From: Pseudomonas sp. KNUC1026
Lineage (GTDB): Bacteria; Pseudomonadota; Gammaproteobacteria; Pseudomonadales; Pseudomonadaceae
Assembly (NCBI RefSeq): GCF_021650705.1
Contig: NZ_CP087138.1
Coordinates: 3,930,001-3,994,000 of the forward strand
Reading direction: 5' to 3'
DNA: 64,000 nt
The notes under the pieces: generated by a model
Told to the model about the DNA's origin: nothing
What the model saw: only the letters and a program-made list of their open reading frames with translations
Databases searched by the model: none
Program-made: the position numbers and the translations under genes
Shown: positions 1-8,494 of the stretch, piece by piece
Layout: every line of letters starts with the position of its first letter
How positions within the stretch are numbered: the stretch's first letter is position 1

Positions 1-48
1 CGCAAATGTTTTACGTCATGAGTCTTGAGGCGGTTTGCAGTTTCCCTA

Positions 49-432
49 TCACCCCATCAAACTCACCTGCGCTCCCACGATCCGCCATCGCCCTTTCATC
101 TTCACCCACGTTTGCTGCTGCCGCCCCACCCGCTCGCTCCCCTCACGGGTGAACTCGGTGCTGCACAGCGCAAACGCATCGCCATAGGTGGTGATAACCG
201 TATTGCGCAAGGCGCGCTGTAACCCCGCCGCCAGCCGTGCGTTGCGAAACGCGCGGATGGCGGTGATGCCGTAGAGGTTTTCGGTAGCGCCCAGGCGCAC
301 GGTGCGTTCGTCGTTCCAGAACAGCTCATCGAGCACGGCGGTGTCGTTACTGACCAAGGCCTGTTCGTAACGCTCGAACGCGGCGGTGACCTCGGCGAGC
401 ACCTGGGGCTGGTCGATCTGCTCAGGCGACAT
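49..432 (-). CDS. hpxZ: HpxZ/AtzH-like DUF3225 protein
   Basis: This is a small soluble protein of 127 residues with the SnoaL/NTF2-like pattern of the DUF3225 family (a central FRNARLAAGLQRALRNTVITTYG segment and WRIVGAQVS at the C-terminus). Relatives are HpxZ of Klebsiella oxalurate catabolism and AtzH, which acts on dicarboxylated urea intermediates. It is the last gene of a three-gene minus-strand unit, and its start overlaps the end of the amidase gene by 11 bp, so the two are probably translationally coupled. The family assignment rests on residue pattern and context. The exact substrate is inferred. The first 48 bases of the window, downstream of it, show no gene. Confidence 0.75.
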   Translation of the reverse strand: MSPEQIDQPQVLAEVTAAFERYEQALVSNDTAVLDELFWNDERTVRLGATENLYGITAIRAFRNARLAAGLQRALRNTVITTYGDAFALCSTEFTREGSERVGRQQQTWVKMKGRWRIVGAQVSLMG

Positions 433-1801
433 AGGTCACCTTCATCTGCTCGAGGGCGCGGGCGGCGCGCAGGCAGACGCCTTCGCGAAACGGGGCGGCG
501 ATCAGTTGCACGCCGATCGGCAAGCCATTTTTGGCTTGCAGCGGCACGCTGACCACCGGCAGGCCGAGGAAGGAAATCGGCTGTGCGAGCATGCCCATGC
601 TGGCGCGAGTCGGCAGGTCGGTATCGTTGATGCGCATCGTCTCCTGGCCGATCAGTGTGGCGGTGGTGGGCGTGGACGGAGCGATGAGCACATCGAACGT
701 GTCGAACAGCGGCAGCACCTGTTGCTGGAAGTGCCGGCGCATGCGCTGGGCCTGCACGTACCAGGCTGCGGGGATCATCGCGCCAGCGAGCAGGCGTTCG
801 CGCGAGAGTGGCTCGAACAGCTCGGGCGTTGCTCGCAGGGCCGGCAGGTACTGGTTGCCCCCTTCGCTGGCGCTGATGATGAACGCGGCCGTGCGTGCCA
901 GCTCTGCATCCGCCATTAGCACTTCTTCGTTGGCCTGCAAGGCTTTAGCAACGCGCGCAACGGCTTCGCGGGCGTTTTCGTCGCACCATTGCTGGAAGTA
1001 ACCGCCGAGCACGCCGACGCGCAAACCCTCGGCGCCGCGGGCGAGTTCCGGGACGGTGTGGCCTACCGGCTGATCGGCCTGGAACGCATCGTCCGGGTCC
1101 AGGCCCTGAAGCACATCGTAAACATAGGCCAGGTCGCTTGCTCGCCGTGCCATGGGGCCGATGTGGTCGAGGCTGCCTACGAACGGGTGGGTGCCGGCGC
1201 GTGACAAGCGGCCGAAAGTGGGCTTGAGGCCGAACACGCCACAGAGCGAGGCAGGCACGCGGATAGAACCGTTGGTGTCGCTGCCCAGGGTGAAATTGAC
1301 CAGTTTCGCCGCAACCGCTGCAGCCGAACCACCTGAGGAGCCGCCAGCGATGCGATCAGTGTCGTGCGGGTTGCGCGTGGCGCCGTAGTGGGTGTTTTCG
1401 GTGGTGAAGCCGTAGGCATAGGCGTCCATGTTCAGCAGGCCGGTGAGCAGGCCGCCGTTGGCGCTGAGCTGGCGCACCGCCCAGGCATCGCGCTCGGCCG
1501 GCGGGCGCGTTTCGAACAATCGGGCACCGGCGACTGTAACCTGGCCGGCCACGTCGAAGAGGTTTTTCACCGCATAGGGCACGCCGGCCAAGGGCGGCAA
1601 GGGCCTGCGCTTGCCGATAGCGTTGTCGAGCGCGTGAGCTTCTTCGAACAGGCGCTGCATGGTGAACTTCGTCCAGGCATTGAGCGCTTTGTTCTGCTCG
1701 GTGATCGCTGCCAGGGTGTGTATCGCAATTTCGCCGGCGGTGATGTCGTCCTTGGCCAATTCACGGCGGATATCAATAATCGAACAGGCGGCGATCTTCA
1801 T
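422..1801 (-). CDS. hpxY: AtzE/HpxY-family amidase
   Basis: Amidase-signature enzyme of 459 residues, the usual length for the AtzE family. The Ser-cisSer-Lys catalytic set is visible: Lys79 in YAVKN, cis-Ser155 in GGSSGGS, and nucleophile Ser179 in GSDTNGSIR. It should hydrolyse a ureide or carboxyamide bond of a purine-derived intermediate in the cytoplasm. Its stop overlaps hpxZ and its start overlaps the stop of the small DUF4089 gene by 4 bp. AtzE-type amidases need that small partner for assembly, so the gene order HpxX-HpxY-HpxZ supports the assignment. The family is clear. Oxalurate as the pathway is inferred from the neighbours. Confidence 0.85.
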   Translation of the reverse strand: MKIAACSIIDIRRELAKDDITAGEIAIHTLAAITEQNKALNAWTKFTMQRLFEEAHALDNAIGKRRPLPPLAGVPYAVKNLFDVAGQVTVAGARLFETRPPAERDAWAVRQLSANGGLLTGLLNMDAYAYGFTTENTHYGATRNPHDTDRIAGGSSGGSAAAVAAKLVNFTLGSDTNGSIRVPASLCGVFGLKPTFGRLSRAGTHPFVGSLDHIGPMARRASDLAYVYDVLQGLDPDDAFQADQPVGHTVPELARGAEGLRVGVLGGYFQQWCDENAREAVARVAKALQANEEVLMADAELARTAAFIISASEGGNQYLPALRATPELFEPLSRERLLAGAMIPAAWYVQAQRMRRHFQQQVLPLFDTFDVLIAPSTPTTATLIGQETMRINDTDLPTRASMGMLAQPISFLGLPVVSVPLQAKNGLPIGVQLIAAPFREGVCLRAARALEQMKVTYVA

Positions 1802-1989
1802 GCCTTGTACACCCCCGCGACGTCCACACGCTCATCCAGTGGGTACGCCATCAACGGCTCGGCCATCGCAGCGATACGGGTGAACTGCGCCTGCAATTCC
1901 TGGCGGCGCGGCGCATCCAGTTCCAGCGCCAGCACCTGTTCCATCTGAGCAAGGTAGGCAGCCCAATCGGCCACGGGTGTCTGTGACAT
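1798..1989 (-). CDS. hpxX: AtzG/HpxX-like DUF4089 small subunit
   Basis: A 63-residue protein, mostly helical (YLAQMEQVLALELDAPRRQELQAQFTRI is its core), of the DUF4089/AtzG type. Members of this family are small subunits that stabilise AtzE-type amidases. It is the first gene of the minus-strand trio, with GGAGGA upstream of its ATG. It is divergent from the RpiR regulator at 2071, leaving about 80 bp of shared promoter region. Confidence 0.8.
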   Translation of the reverse strand: MSQTPVADWAAYLAQMEQVLALELDAPRRQELQAQFTRIAAMAEPLMAYPLDERVDVAGVYKA

Positions 1990-2045
1990 GCTGTTCCTCC
2001 GTCGGGCCTATGGGCCGGGTTCGTGTTGCATTATCATCGCGCCAA

Positions 2046-2058
2046 TGAAACGAAAGTT
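2046..2058. promoter_or_regulatory. possible RpiR-type operator half-site
   Basis: TGAAACGAAAG lies in the divergent hpxX/hpxU promoter region. The same string occurs inverted at 3102-3112, next to the perfect palindrome upstream of the importer operon. A shared motif in both promoters bordering the regulator gene suggests an operator. No binding data are available, and here only one half is well formed. Confidence 0.35.
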
Positions 2059-2070
2059 ACAAGGCACTCC

Positions 2071-2910
2071 ATGAATCCACTCGATGAACGCTTGCGCGAG
2101 CACTACGCCCAGCTGGCGCCTCAGGAACAGCGTATCGCTGATTTCGTGCTTGACCACTACAACGACCTTGCCAGCTACAACAGTGCTGAGCTTGCGCGGC
2201 TGACCGGCGTTTCGAAAGCGACCGTGAGCCGCCTGTTCAAGCGCCTGGGCTACGACAAGTTCAAGGACCTGCGCGAAGAGCTGCGCACCCTGCGCCAGAC
2301 CGGCATGCCGGTGGCCGACAACCGCGATGTGGTGCAAGGCAACACGTTGCTCGCGCGCCACTATCAGCAGGAGTTGGCGAACCTGGCGCACTGGGTCAGC
2401 ACCATCGATGCCGAGCAGTTCGGCCAGGTGGTGCGGGCACTCGGCACAAGCGCGCGGGTATTCGTGCTGGGCATGCGTAATGCTCACCCCGCTGCGCTCC
2501 ACTTGCGCCAGCAGCTGTTGCAGATCCGTGGGCAGGTTCATCTGCTGCCGCAACCAGGGCAAACGCTCGCCGAGGAGCTGGTCGACCTGAGCCCTGAAGA
2601 CATGGTGGTGGTGCTGGCCTACCGGCGCAGGCCAAAGATCATCCGCACCCTGCTGCAGGCCTTGCGGGAACGGCAGGTGCCTACGCTGGTAATGTGCGAG
2701 CCGCAGGCCCAGGCGATCATCGAGCTGGGCACCTGGCAGCTGTGTACGCCGCTGGACAGCGTGTCGGCCTTCGACAGCTACGCCAGCGCCAACAGCCTGA
2801 TCAACCTGCTGGCCAATGCGGTGCTGCACGAGCACCTGAGCCAGGGCCGCCAGCGCATTCACCAGATTGCCGAACTGTATGAGGCCCTGGACGAGCTGGA
2901 GCACCGCTGA
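2071..2910 (+). CDS. hpxU: MurR/RpiR-family regulator (HpxU-like)
   Basis: A transcription factor of 279 residues. The N-terminal RpiR helix-turn-helix spans about residues 1-80 (PQEQRIADFVL, ELARLTGVSKATVSRLFKRLGY). A SIS sugar-phosphate-isomerase-like sensor domain follows from about residue 110 (RVFVLGMRNAH, DMVVVLAYRRR). The start at 2071 is chosen over an in-frame ATG at 2023 because ACAAGG sits just upstream and the family pattern begins there. It lies between the hpxXYZ unit and the importer/hpxJKW operon and probably regulates both. The effector is unknown, and a purine catabolite is a guess from context. Confidence 0.85.
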   Translation: MNPLDERLREHYAQLAPQEQRIADFVLDHYNDLASYNSAELARLTGVSKATVSRLFKRLGYDKFKDLREELRTLRQTGMPVADNRDVVQGNTLLARHYQQELANLAHWVSTIDAEQFGQVVRALGTSARVFVLGMRNAHPAALHLRQQLLQIRGQVHLLPQPGQTLAEELVDLSPEDMVVVLAYRRRPKIIRTLLQALRERQVPTLVMCEPQAQAIIELGTWQLCTPLDSVSAFDSYASANSLINLLANAVLHEHLSQGRQRIHQIAELYEALDELEHR

Positions 2911-2937
2911 CGCACCACTTCAGCGCAACCGCCTGAA

Positions 2938-2960
2938 AGGGGCGCCATTTTGGCGCCCTG
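2938..2960 (+). terminator. hairpin after hpxU
   Basis: GGGCGCC and GGCGCCC form a stem over a short T-rich loop about 30 bp past the regulator stop. The following T-run is weak, so this is a probable rather than certain terminator separating the regulator from the importer operon. Confidence 0.45.
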
Positions 2961-3067
2961 TCTCTACCCGCCCGAACCACACCACACATGCCCGAAAAGT
3001 GGCTGCTGTCCCTGCAAACCCTCTGAACGCAAGGCCCGCACAAGAAATGCACTGCCTCATCGCTGAA

Positions 3068-3083
3068 TGGCACATTGGTTGCA
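3068..3083 (+). promoter_or_regulatory. sigma-54 promoter of importer/hpx operon
   Basis: TGGCACATTGGTTGCA matches the RpoN -24/-12 consensus (TGGCAC-N5-TTGCA) with the required 12-nt GG-to-GC spacing. Transcription should begin near 3095, 43 bp before the substrate-binding protein start. This fits nitrogen-limitation control of a purine/ureide scavenging operon. The activator is not visible, though NtrC is plausible. Confidence 0.7.
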
Positions 3084-3094
3084 AAATCACAATC

Positions 3095-3109
3095 AACGAA
3101 CCTTTCGTT
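3095..3109. promoter_or_regulatory. palindromic operator candidate
   Basis: AACGAA-CCT-TTCGTT is a perfect inverted repeat placed at the expected start site of the sigma-54 promoter. The TGAAACGAAAG string it shares with the hpxU/hpxX promoter region makes the RpiR-family regulator at 2071 the likely ligand. Confidence 0.5.
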
Positions 3110-3137
3110 TCACTACCCTCTCGACCCAGGTGCGAAC

Positions 3138-3923
3138 ATGAAGAAGGCATTGACCGTGGTACTGGCAGGCGCGCTGTTGCTGACCCAAGCCGCCAGCGCA
3201 TTGGCTGACCAGTTGCAGGACATCGAGAAACGCGGCGTGCTGCGCGTTGCAGTGCCGCAGGATTTTCCACCGTTCGGCTCGGTGGGCACCGACTTGCAGC
3301 CACAGGGTTACGACATCGACATGGCCGCCTATCTGGCCAAGCAGATGAAACTGAAGTTGCAACTGGTACCCGTCACCAGTGCCAATCGGGTGCCCTACCT
3401 GCAAACCGACAAGGTCGACCTGGTGATCTCCAGCCTGGGCAAGAACCCCGAGCGTGAGCAGGTCATCGACTTCAGCCGCGCATACGCGCCGTTCTTCCTC
3501 GGCGTGTTCGGTGGCAAGGATGCAGTGCTCAAAGATGCAAGCGAGCTGGCCGGTAAAACCGTGGGCGTGACCCGCGGCGCAGTCGAGGACATGGTGCTCA
3601 CCCAGGTGGCGCCGGCCGGTACCGAGGTCAAGCGCTACGAAGACAACAACACCACGCTTTCGGCCTACCTCTCCGGGCAGGTGCAGTTCCTCGCCACCGG
3701 TAATCAGGTGGTTGCGGCCATTGCGCGGCAGAACAGCGAGCGGGCGCCGGTGGCCAAGTTCACCTTGAAGAATTCGCCCTGTTTCATCGGCCTGCGCAAG
3801 GATGAGCCGGCGCTCAAGGCCAAGGTCAACGCGCTGATCGACCAGGCGCAACAAGACGGCACCCTCAACGGCCTGTCGGAGCAGTGGCTCAAGGCGCCGC
3901 TGCCGGCCGACCTGGGCGCCTGA
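3138..3923 (+). CDS. ABC importer periplasmic binding protein
   Basis: A 261-residue solute-binding protein of the polar amino acid type (SBP_bac_3). It has a signal peptide (MKKALTVVLAGALLLTQAASALA) followed by the mature start DQLQDIEKRGVLRVAVPQDFPPFG. The start at 3138 is chosen because it gives the signal peptide. An upstream in-frame ATG at 3075 would overlap the promoter. It is the first gene of the importer operon and delivers substrate to the two permeases that follow. Given the hpx genes downstream, a ureide or purine breakdown product is the likely cargo, but this cannot be read from the sequence. Confidence 0.85.
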   Translation: MKKALTVVLAGALLLTQAASALADQLQDIEKRGVLRVAVPQDFPPFGSVGTDLQPQGYDIDMAAYLAKQMKLKLQLVPVTSANRVPYLQTDKVDLVISSLGKNPEREQVIDFSRAYAPFFLGVFGGKDAVLKDASELAGKTVGVTRGAVEDMVLTQVAPAGTEVKRYEDNNTTLSAYLSGQVQFLATGNQVVAAIARQNSERAPVAKFTLKNSPCFIGLRKDEPALKAKVNALIDQAQQDGTLNGLSEQWLKAPLPADLGA

Positions 3924-3935
3924 GCCAGTATTGCC

Positions 3936-4598
3936 ATGGCCCAGCTCAATTTCATGGCCCTTTGGCCGTACTGGCCGGCACTGCTGGCCGGCCTGTGGGT
4001 GACGATCAAGCTCAGCGTCGCCGCCACGGTCGGCGGGGTGGCACTGGGCATTGCTGGGGCCGCACTGCGCAGCGGGCGGCCCGGCATTGCCAGCCGGCTC
4101 TGGGGCATTTACGTCGAGCTGATCCGCAACACGCCGTTCGTGGTGCAGCTGTTTTTCATCGTCTTCGGCCTGCCCAGCCTGGGCATGAAGCTGACCGCTG
4201 GGGAAGCGGCGCTGCTGGCAATGCTGATCAACCTGGGGGCCTACAGCACCGAGATCATCCGGGCCGGTATCCAGGCTACCCCGCGTGGGCAGTGGGAAGC
4301 GGCACGCGTGCTGGGCCTGACCCGCGCTCAAGCATTCACACGGGTGATCCTGCCGCCCTCGCTCAAGCGCATTTATCCGGCGCTGGTGAGCCAGTGCATC
4401 ATCGTGATGCTGGGTTCTTCGGTGGTGTCGCAGGTTTCTTATGAAGAGCTGACCTTCTCGGCCAACCTGATCCAGTCGCGCACCTTCCTGAGTTTCGAGG
4501 TGTACCTGGTGACCACCCTGATGTACCTCGCCCTGTCGATCGCCATGCGCCAACTGCTGCTGGCGGCCGGGCGCAGATGGTTTGGAGAGCAGCCATGA
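3936..4598 (+). CDS. ABC importer permease 1
   Basis: Inner-membrane permease of the His/Glu/Gln/Arg type, 220 residues, with several hydrophobic segments and the EAA loop (GQWEAARVLGLTRAQAFTRVILPPSL). It starts 12 bp after the binding protein stop and overlaps the next permease by 4 bp (ATGA). It should form the translocation channel with permease 2. Confidence 0.9.
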   Translation: MAQLNFMALWPYWPALLAGLWVTIKLSVAATVGGVALGIAGAALRSGRPGIASRLWGIYVELIRNTPFVVQLFFIVFGLPSLGMKLTAGEAALLAMLINLGAYSTEIIRAGIQATPRGQWEAARVLGLTRAQAFTRVILPPSLKRIYPALVSQCIIVMLGSSVVSQVSYEELTFSANLIQSRTFLSFEVYLVTTLMYLALSIAMRQLLLAAGRRWFGEQP

Positions 4599-5254
4599 GT
4601 GGTGCATTCACCGATTGGGACATCCTGCGCAACCTGCTGCTGGCCGCGCGCTGGACGGTGCTGCTATCGCTGACCGCGTTCATCGGCGGCACACTGGTGG
4701 CCTCGGCGCTGGTGGTCGCGCGGCTGTCGCGCCACCGCTGGGCGCACCGGCTGATCCGCGCCTACACCGAACTGTTTCAGGGCACGCCGCTGCTGATGCA
4801 ACTGTTCCTGACCTTTTTCGGCGTGGCCCTGCTTGGCGTGGACGTTTCGCCCTGGACGGCCGCAGCGCTGGGCCTGACGCTCTACACCAGCGCCTTTCTG
4901 GTGGACATCTGGCACGGCAGCATCCGCGCCCTGCCCCGTGGCCAGTGGGAAGCCTGCCGCTGCCTGGGCCTCGGTTTCGGCCAGGCGCTGTACCGGGTGA
5001 TCGTGCCGCAGGCGTTGCGCATCGGCCTGGCGCCCACAGTCGGTTTTGCGGTGCAGGTGGTCAAGGGTACGGCGCTGGCCTCGATCATCGGCTTCGTCGA
5101 ACTGACCAAGGCCGGCACCATCCTCAACAACGTTACCTTTGCGCCGTTCAAGGTGTTCGGGCTGGTCGCGCTGGGCTATTTCCTGATGTGCTACCCGCTG
5201 TCGCGCTACAGCCAGTATCTGGAGAAGAAATTCAATGCCGCTCATCACCATTGA
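4595..5254 (+). CDS. ABC importer permease 2
   Basis: Second inner-membrane permease, 219 residues, with its own EAA loop (GQWEACRCLGLGFGQALYRVIVPQAL). The start at 4595 has GGAGAG upstream and overlaps the preceding stop. Its 3' end overlaps the ATPase gene by 20 bp. It pairs with permease 1 as the heterodimeric membrane part of the importer. Confidence 0.9.
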   Translation: MSGAFTDWDILRNLLLAARWTVLLSLTAFIGGTLVASALVVARLSRHRWAHRLIRAYTELFQGTPLLMQLFLTFFGVALLGVDVSPWTAAALGLTLYTSAFLVDIWHGSIRALPRGQWEACRCLGLGFGQALYRVIVPQALRIGLAPTVGFAVQVVKGTALASIIGFVELTKAGTILNNVTFAPFKVFGLVALGYFLMCYPLSRYSQYLEKKFNAAHHH

Positions 5255-5972
5255 TCAGGTGCAGAAGTACTACGGCGACAACCATGTGCTAAAGGGCGTG
5301 GACCTCGACATCGAAGTGGGCGAGGTGGTGTCGATCATCGGCCGCAGCGGCTCGGGCAAAAGCACCTTGCTGCGTTGCATCAACGGCCTGGAAAGCTACC
5401 AGCAAGGCAGTATCAAGCTGGCGGGCATGACCGTCACCGACCGCGAATCGCAGGCGCGCAACATCAGCCGCCAGGTAGGCATGGTGTTCCAGAGTTTCAA
5501 CCTGTTCCCGCACATGACCGCGCGTGAAAACGTGATGCTCGCACCGCGCCGGGTGCTGAAGAAAAGCGATGCCGAATGCCGTGAACTGGCCGCGCGCATG
5601 CTGGAGAAAGTCGGCCTGGGCGACCGCCTGGACTACTACCCCGCCAACCTCTCTGGCGGCCAGCAGCAACGGGTGGCCATTGCTCGCGCCCTGGCCATGT
5701 CGCCCAAGGTGCTGCTGTGCGACGAGATCACCTCGGCGCTCGACCCGGAGCTGGTGGGCGAAGTGCTCAAGGTGCTGGAACAGCTTGCCAGCGAAGGCAT
5801 GACGCTGATCCTGGTCACCCACGAGATGAACTTCGCCCGCGAAGTCGGCGACCGCGTGGTGTTCATGCACCAGGGCCGGGTGTGGGAACAAGGCCCCAGC
5901 CGCGAGCTGTTCGCCAACCCCCAGACCGCCGAACTCAAACAATTCATTTCCTCCGTGCGCGGGCTGAACTGA
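5235..5972 (+). CDS. ABC importer ATPase
   Basis: A 245-residue amino-acid-type ATPase. Visible motifs are Walker A GRSGSGKST, the Q-loop VFQSFNLFPH, the signature LSGGQQQR, Walker B LLCDEITSALD and the switch His in LVTHE. It powers import by the upstream permeases. It overlaps permease 2, so the four importer genes form one translational block. Confidence 0.95.
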   Translation: MPLITIDQVQKYYGDNHVLKGVDLDIEVGEVVSIIGRSGSGKSTLLRCINGLESYQQGSIKLAGMTVTDRESQARNISRQVGMVFQSFNLFPHMTARENVMLAPRRVLKKSDAECRELAARMLEKVGLGDRLDYYPANLSGGQQQRVAIARALAMSPKVLLCDEITSALDPELVGEVLKVLEQLASEGMTLILVTHEMNFAREVGDRVVFMHQGRVWEQGPSRELFANPQTAELKQFISSVRGLN

Positions 5973-6002
5973 CCCCTGCCTTTGAACGAGAGTTGCCTGC
6001 CG

Positions 6003-7241
6003 ATGAACACCTCTGCCTTTGCCCCGGTCAACCCGCCCGCGCGCCTGCTCATGGGGCCCGGCCCGATCAACGCCGACCCGCGTGTGTTGCGCGCCATGGC
6101 CAATCAATTGGTAGGCCAGTACGACCCGGCGATGACCGGCTACATGAATGAAGTGATGGCGCTGTACCGCGGTGTGTTTCGCACCCGGAACCCGGCCACG
6201 CTGCTGATCAACGGCACCTCGCGCGCCGGCATCGAAGCGGTGCTGGTGTCGGCGATCCGCCCGGGCGACAGGGTGCTGGTGCCGGTGTTCGGGCGCTTCG
6301 GCCACCTGCTGTGCGAGATCGCCCGGCGCTGCCGTGCCGAGGTGCACAGCATCGAGGTGCCGTGGGGCGAAGTGTTCGACCCGCAGCAGATCGAAGACGC
6401 GATCAGGCAGGTCAAGCCCCGGCTGCTGCTGACAGTGCATGGCGACACCTCCACCACGATGCTGCAACCACTGGCGGAACTGGGTGAGATCTGCCGGCGC
6501 CACGAAGTGCTGTTCTACACCGACGCCACCGCATCGCTGGGCGGTAACCCGCTGGAGGCCGATGCCTGGGGCCTGGACGCGGTTTCAGCCGGCCTGCAGA
6601 AGTGCCTCGGCGGGCCACCCGGTACCGCGCCGGTGACCCTCAGCCCGCGCATGGAAGCTTTGATCCGCCAGCGCAAGTGCGTCGAGGCCGGCATCCGCAG
6701 TGCCGATGACCAGGACGGCGACGACCAGTTGATCTACTCCAATTACTTCGACCTGGGGATGATTCTCGACTACTGGAGCCCGCAGCGGCTGAACCACCAC
6801 ACCGAGGCGACTTCGGCGCTGTTTGGCGCACACGAGTGCGCGCGTATCCTGCTCGAAGAAGGCCTGGAGGCCGGCATCACCCGCCACAAATTGCACGGCG
6901 ATGCGATGCGCAAAGGCCTGGAAGGCATGGGCCTGAAGGTGTTCGGCAACCCGGCGCACAAAATGAACAACGTTGTGGCGGTGTACATCCCTGAAGGCGT
7001 GCATGGCGAGCAGGTGCGCCAGCTGATGCTGCAAGACTTCGGCATCGAAATAGGTACCTCGTTCGGCCCCCTGGCTGGCAAGGTGTGGCGCGTCGGCACC
7101 ATGGGCTACAACGCCCGCAAGGACTGTGTGATGCAGACCCTCAGCGCATTGGAGGCGGTGCTCAACCATTCGGGGTTGCGCACCACCCAGGGCGCTGCGA
7201 TGCAGGCCGCCTGGAACCACTACCAAGAGCCGCAGCCATGA
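6003..7241 (+). CDS. hpxJ: class V aminotransferase (HpxJ/PucG-like)
   Basis: PLP enzyme of 412 residues from the ATG at 6003. A TTG at 5982 is possible but has no better ribosome site. The family start LLMGPGPINADPRVL, the DATASLGG loop and the PLP-binding Lys200 in AGLQKCLGGPPG are clear. It resembles ureidoglycine-glyoxylate aminotransferase, which recovers amino nitrogen from purine breakdown. It overlaps the amidohydrolase start by 4 bp. The substrate is inferred from context. Confidence 0.8.
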   Translation: MNTSAFAPVNPPARLLMGPGPINADPRVLRAMANQLVGQYDPAMTGYMNEVMALYRGVFRTRNPATLLINGTSRAGIEAVLVSAIRPGDRVLVPVFGRFGHLLCEIARRCRAEVHSIEVPWGEVFDPQQIEDAIRQVKPRLLLTVHGDTSTTMLQPLAELGEICRRHEVLFYTDATASLGGNPLEADAWGLDAVSAGLQKCLGGPPGTAPVTLSPRMEALIRQRKCVEAGIRSADDQDGDDQLIYSNYFDLGMILDYWSPQRLNHHTEATSALFGAHECARILLEEGLEAGITRHKLHGDAMRKGLEGMGLKVFGNPAHKMNNVVAVYIPEGVHGEQVRQLMLQDFGIEIGTSFGPLAGKVWRVGTMGYNARKDCVMQTLSALEAVLNHSGLRTTQGAAMQAAWNHYQEPQP

Positions 7242-8491
7242 ACAGCGAGCAGGCTCGCTGCGCCGCCGCGCGCATCATGGCCCGCTGCGACGAGCTGGCG
7301 GCGATCAGTGAAAGCTCTACGCACCTCACTCGGGTGTACCTCTCGCCCGAGCACCTGCGCGCCAACCAGTGCGTCGGCCAGTGGATGCGGGATGCGGGGA
7401 TGCGTGTGTGGCAAGACAGCGTCGGCAACATCTGCGGCCGCTACGAAGGCCAGCAGGCCGGCGCCCCGGTGGTGCTGCTCGGCTCGCACCTGGACACCGT
7501 GCGTAATGCCGGCCGCTACGACGGCATGCTCGGGGTAATCAGCGCCATCGAAGCGGTGCACCATCTCAATGCCCAAGGCATTCGCCTGCCACTGGCGGTC
7601 GAAGTGGTGGGCTTTGCCGATGAAGAAGGCACACGCTTCGGTATCACCCTGCTTGGCAGCCGCGGCCTGGCCGGCACCTGGCCCGCCGAGTGGGCCGACA
7701 CGCCTGATGCCGAGGGCATCACCGTTGCCCAGGCGATGGCCGCAGCGGGGCTGGACATCGCTCAGGTCGCCAGCGCCGCTCGCCCGCGTGAACAGATTGC
7801 GGCCTATCTGGAACTGCACATCGAACAAGGGCCGTGCCTTGAGCGCGAAGACCTCGCTCTCGGGGTAGTGACCGCCATCAACGGCGCGCGCCGGCTCAAC
7901 TGCACTTTCACAGGCCACGCCGGGCATGCCGGTACGGTGCCGATGCGGCATCGCCAGGATGCGCTGGCGGGCGCTGCACACTGGATGGCCTGGGCCGAGC
8001 AACACACGCTTCAGGCCCCTGGGCATCAGGTCGCTACCTTTGGCACCTTGCAATGCTACCCGGGCGCTGTGAACGTGATCCCTGGCGAGGTGAAGCTCTC
8101 GCTCGATGTTCGAGGCCCGGAAAGCCCGCCACTGAATCGCTTGCTGGCCGAGTTGCTGGCGCACGCCGAACAGCTTGCCCAGGCGCGCGGCTTGAGTTTC
8201 AGCGCCGAGGAGTTCTATCGCATCGAAGCCACTGGCTGCGACCCGCGCCTGCAACACAGTGCTGAAGCGGTGCTGGAGCGTGTGCAGGGCTGCAGCTTTT
8301 CGCTGCCCAGCGGGGCCGGCCATGATGCGATCGCACTGGCCGAGCACTGGCCGTCGGCAATGTTGTTCGTGCGCTGCGCAGGGGGCGTGAGCCACCACCC
8401 GGCCGAAGCGGTCAGCGTTGAAGACGTGAGCCTCGCCGTGCAGGCCTACACCCACTGGATCACCGACGTGGCAAACGCCGCCGGAGCCTGA
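7238..8491 (+). CDS. hpxK: allantoate amidohydrolase-like M20 enzyme (HpxK-like)
   Basis: Zn-dependent amidohydrolase of the hydantoinase/carbamoylase (M20) family, 417 residues. Metal-binding features are GSHLDTV, the FADEEGTRFG segment, ELHIEQGPCLE and SGAGHDA near the C-terminus. Members hydrolyse allantoate or N-carbamoyl amino acids. The ATG at 7238 overlaps the aminotransferase stop, and a longer in-frame start would run inside that gene. In this cluster, allantoate or ureidoglycine chemistry is likely. Confidence 0.85.
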   Translation: MNSEQARCAAARIMARCDELAAISESSTHLTRVYLSPEHLRANQCVGQWMRDAGMRVWQDSVGNICGRYEGQQAGAPVVLLGSHLDTVRNAGRYDGMLGVISAIEAVHHLNAQGIRLPLAVEVVGFADEEGTRFGITLLGSRGLAGTWPAEWADTPDAEGITVAQAMAAAGLDIAQVASAARPREQIAAYLELHIEQGPCLEREDLALGVVTAINGARRLNCTFTGHAGHAGTVPMRHRQDALAGAAHWMAWAEQHTLQAPGHQVATFGTLQCYPGAVNVIPGEVKLSLDVRGPESPPLNRLLAELLAHAEQLAQARGLSFSAEEFYRIEATGCDPRLQHSAEAVLERVQGCSFSLPSGAGHDAIALAEHWPSAMLFVRCAGGVSHHPAEAVSVEDVSLAVQAYTHWITDVANAAGA

Positions 8492-8494
8492 CCA

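Noticed and set aside
3093..4607. Long open frame antisense to the ABC importer genes
   Set aside because: Its product is His/Gln/Arg-rich with no domain and lies opposite well-supported genes. This is typical of high-GC third-position bias.
5289..6503. 404-codon antisense frame opposite the ATPase and aminotransferase genes
   Set aside because: Same low-complexity antisense pattern with no ribosome site. The plus-strand genes have clear motifs.
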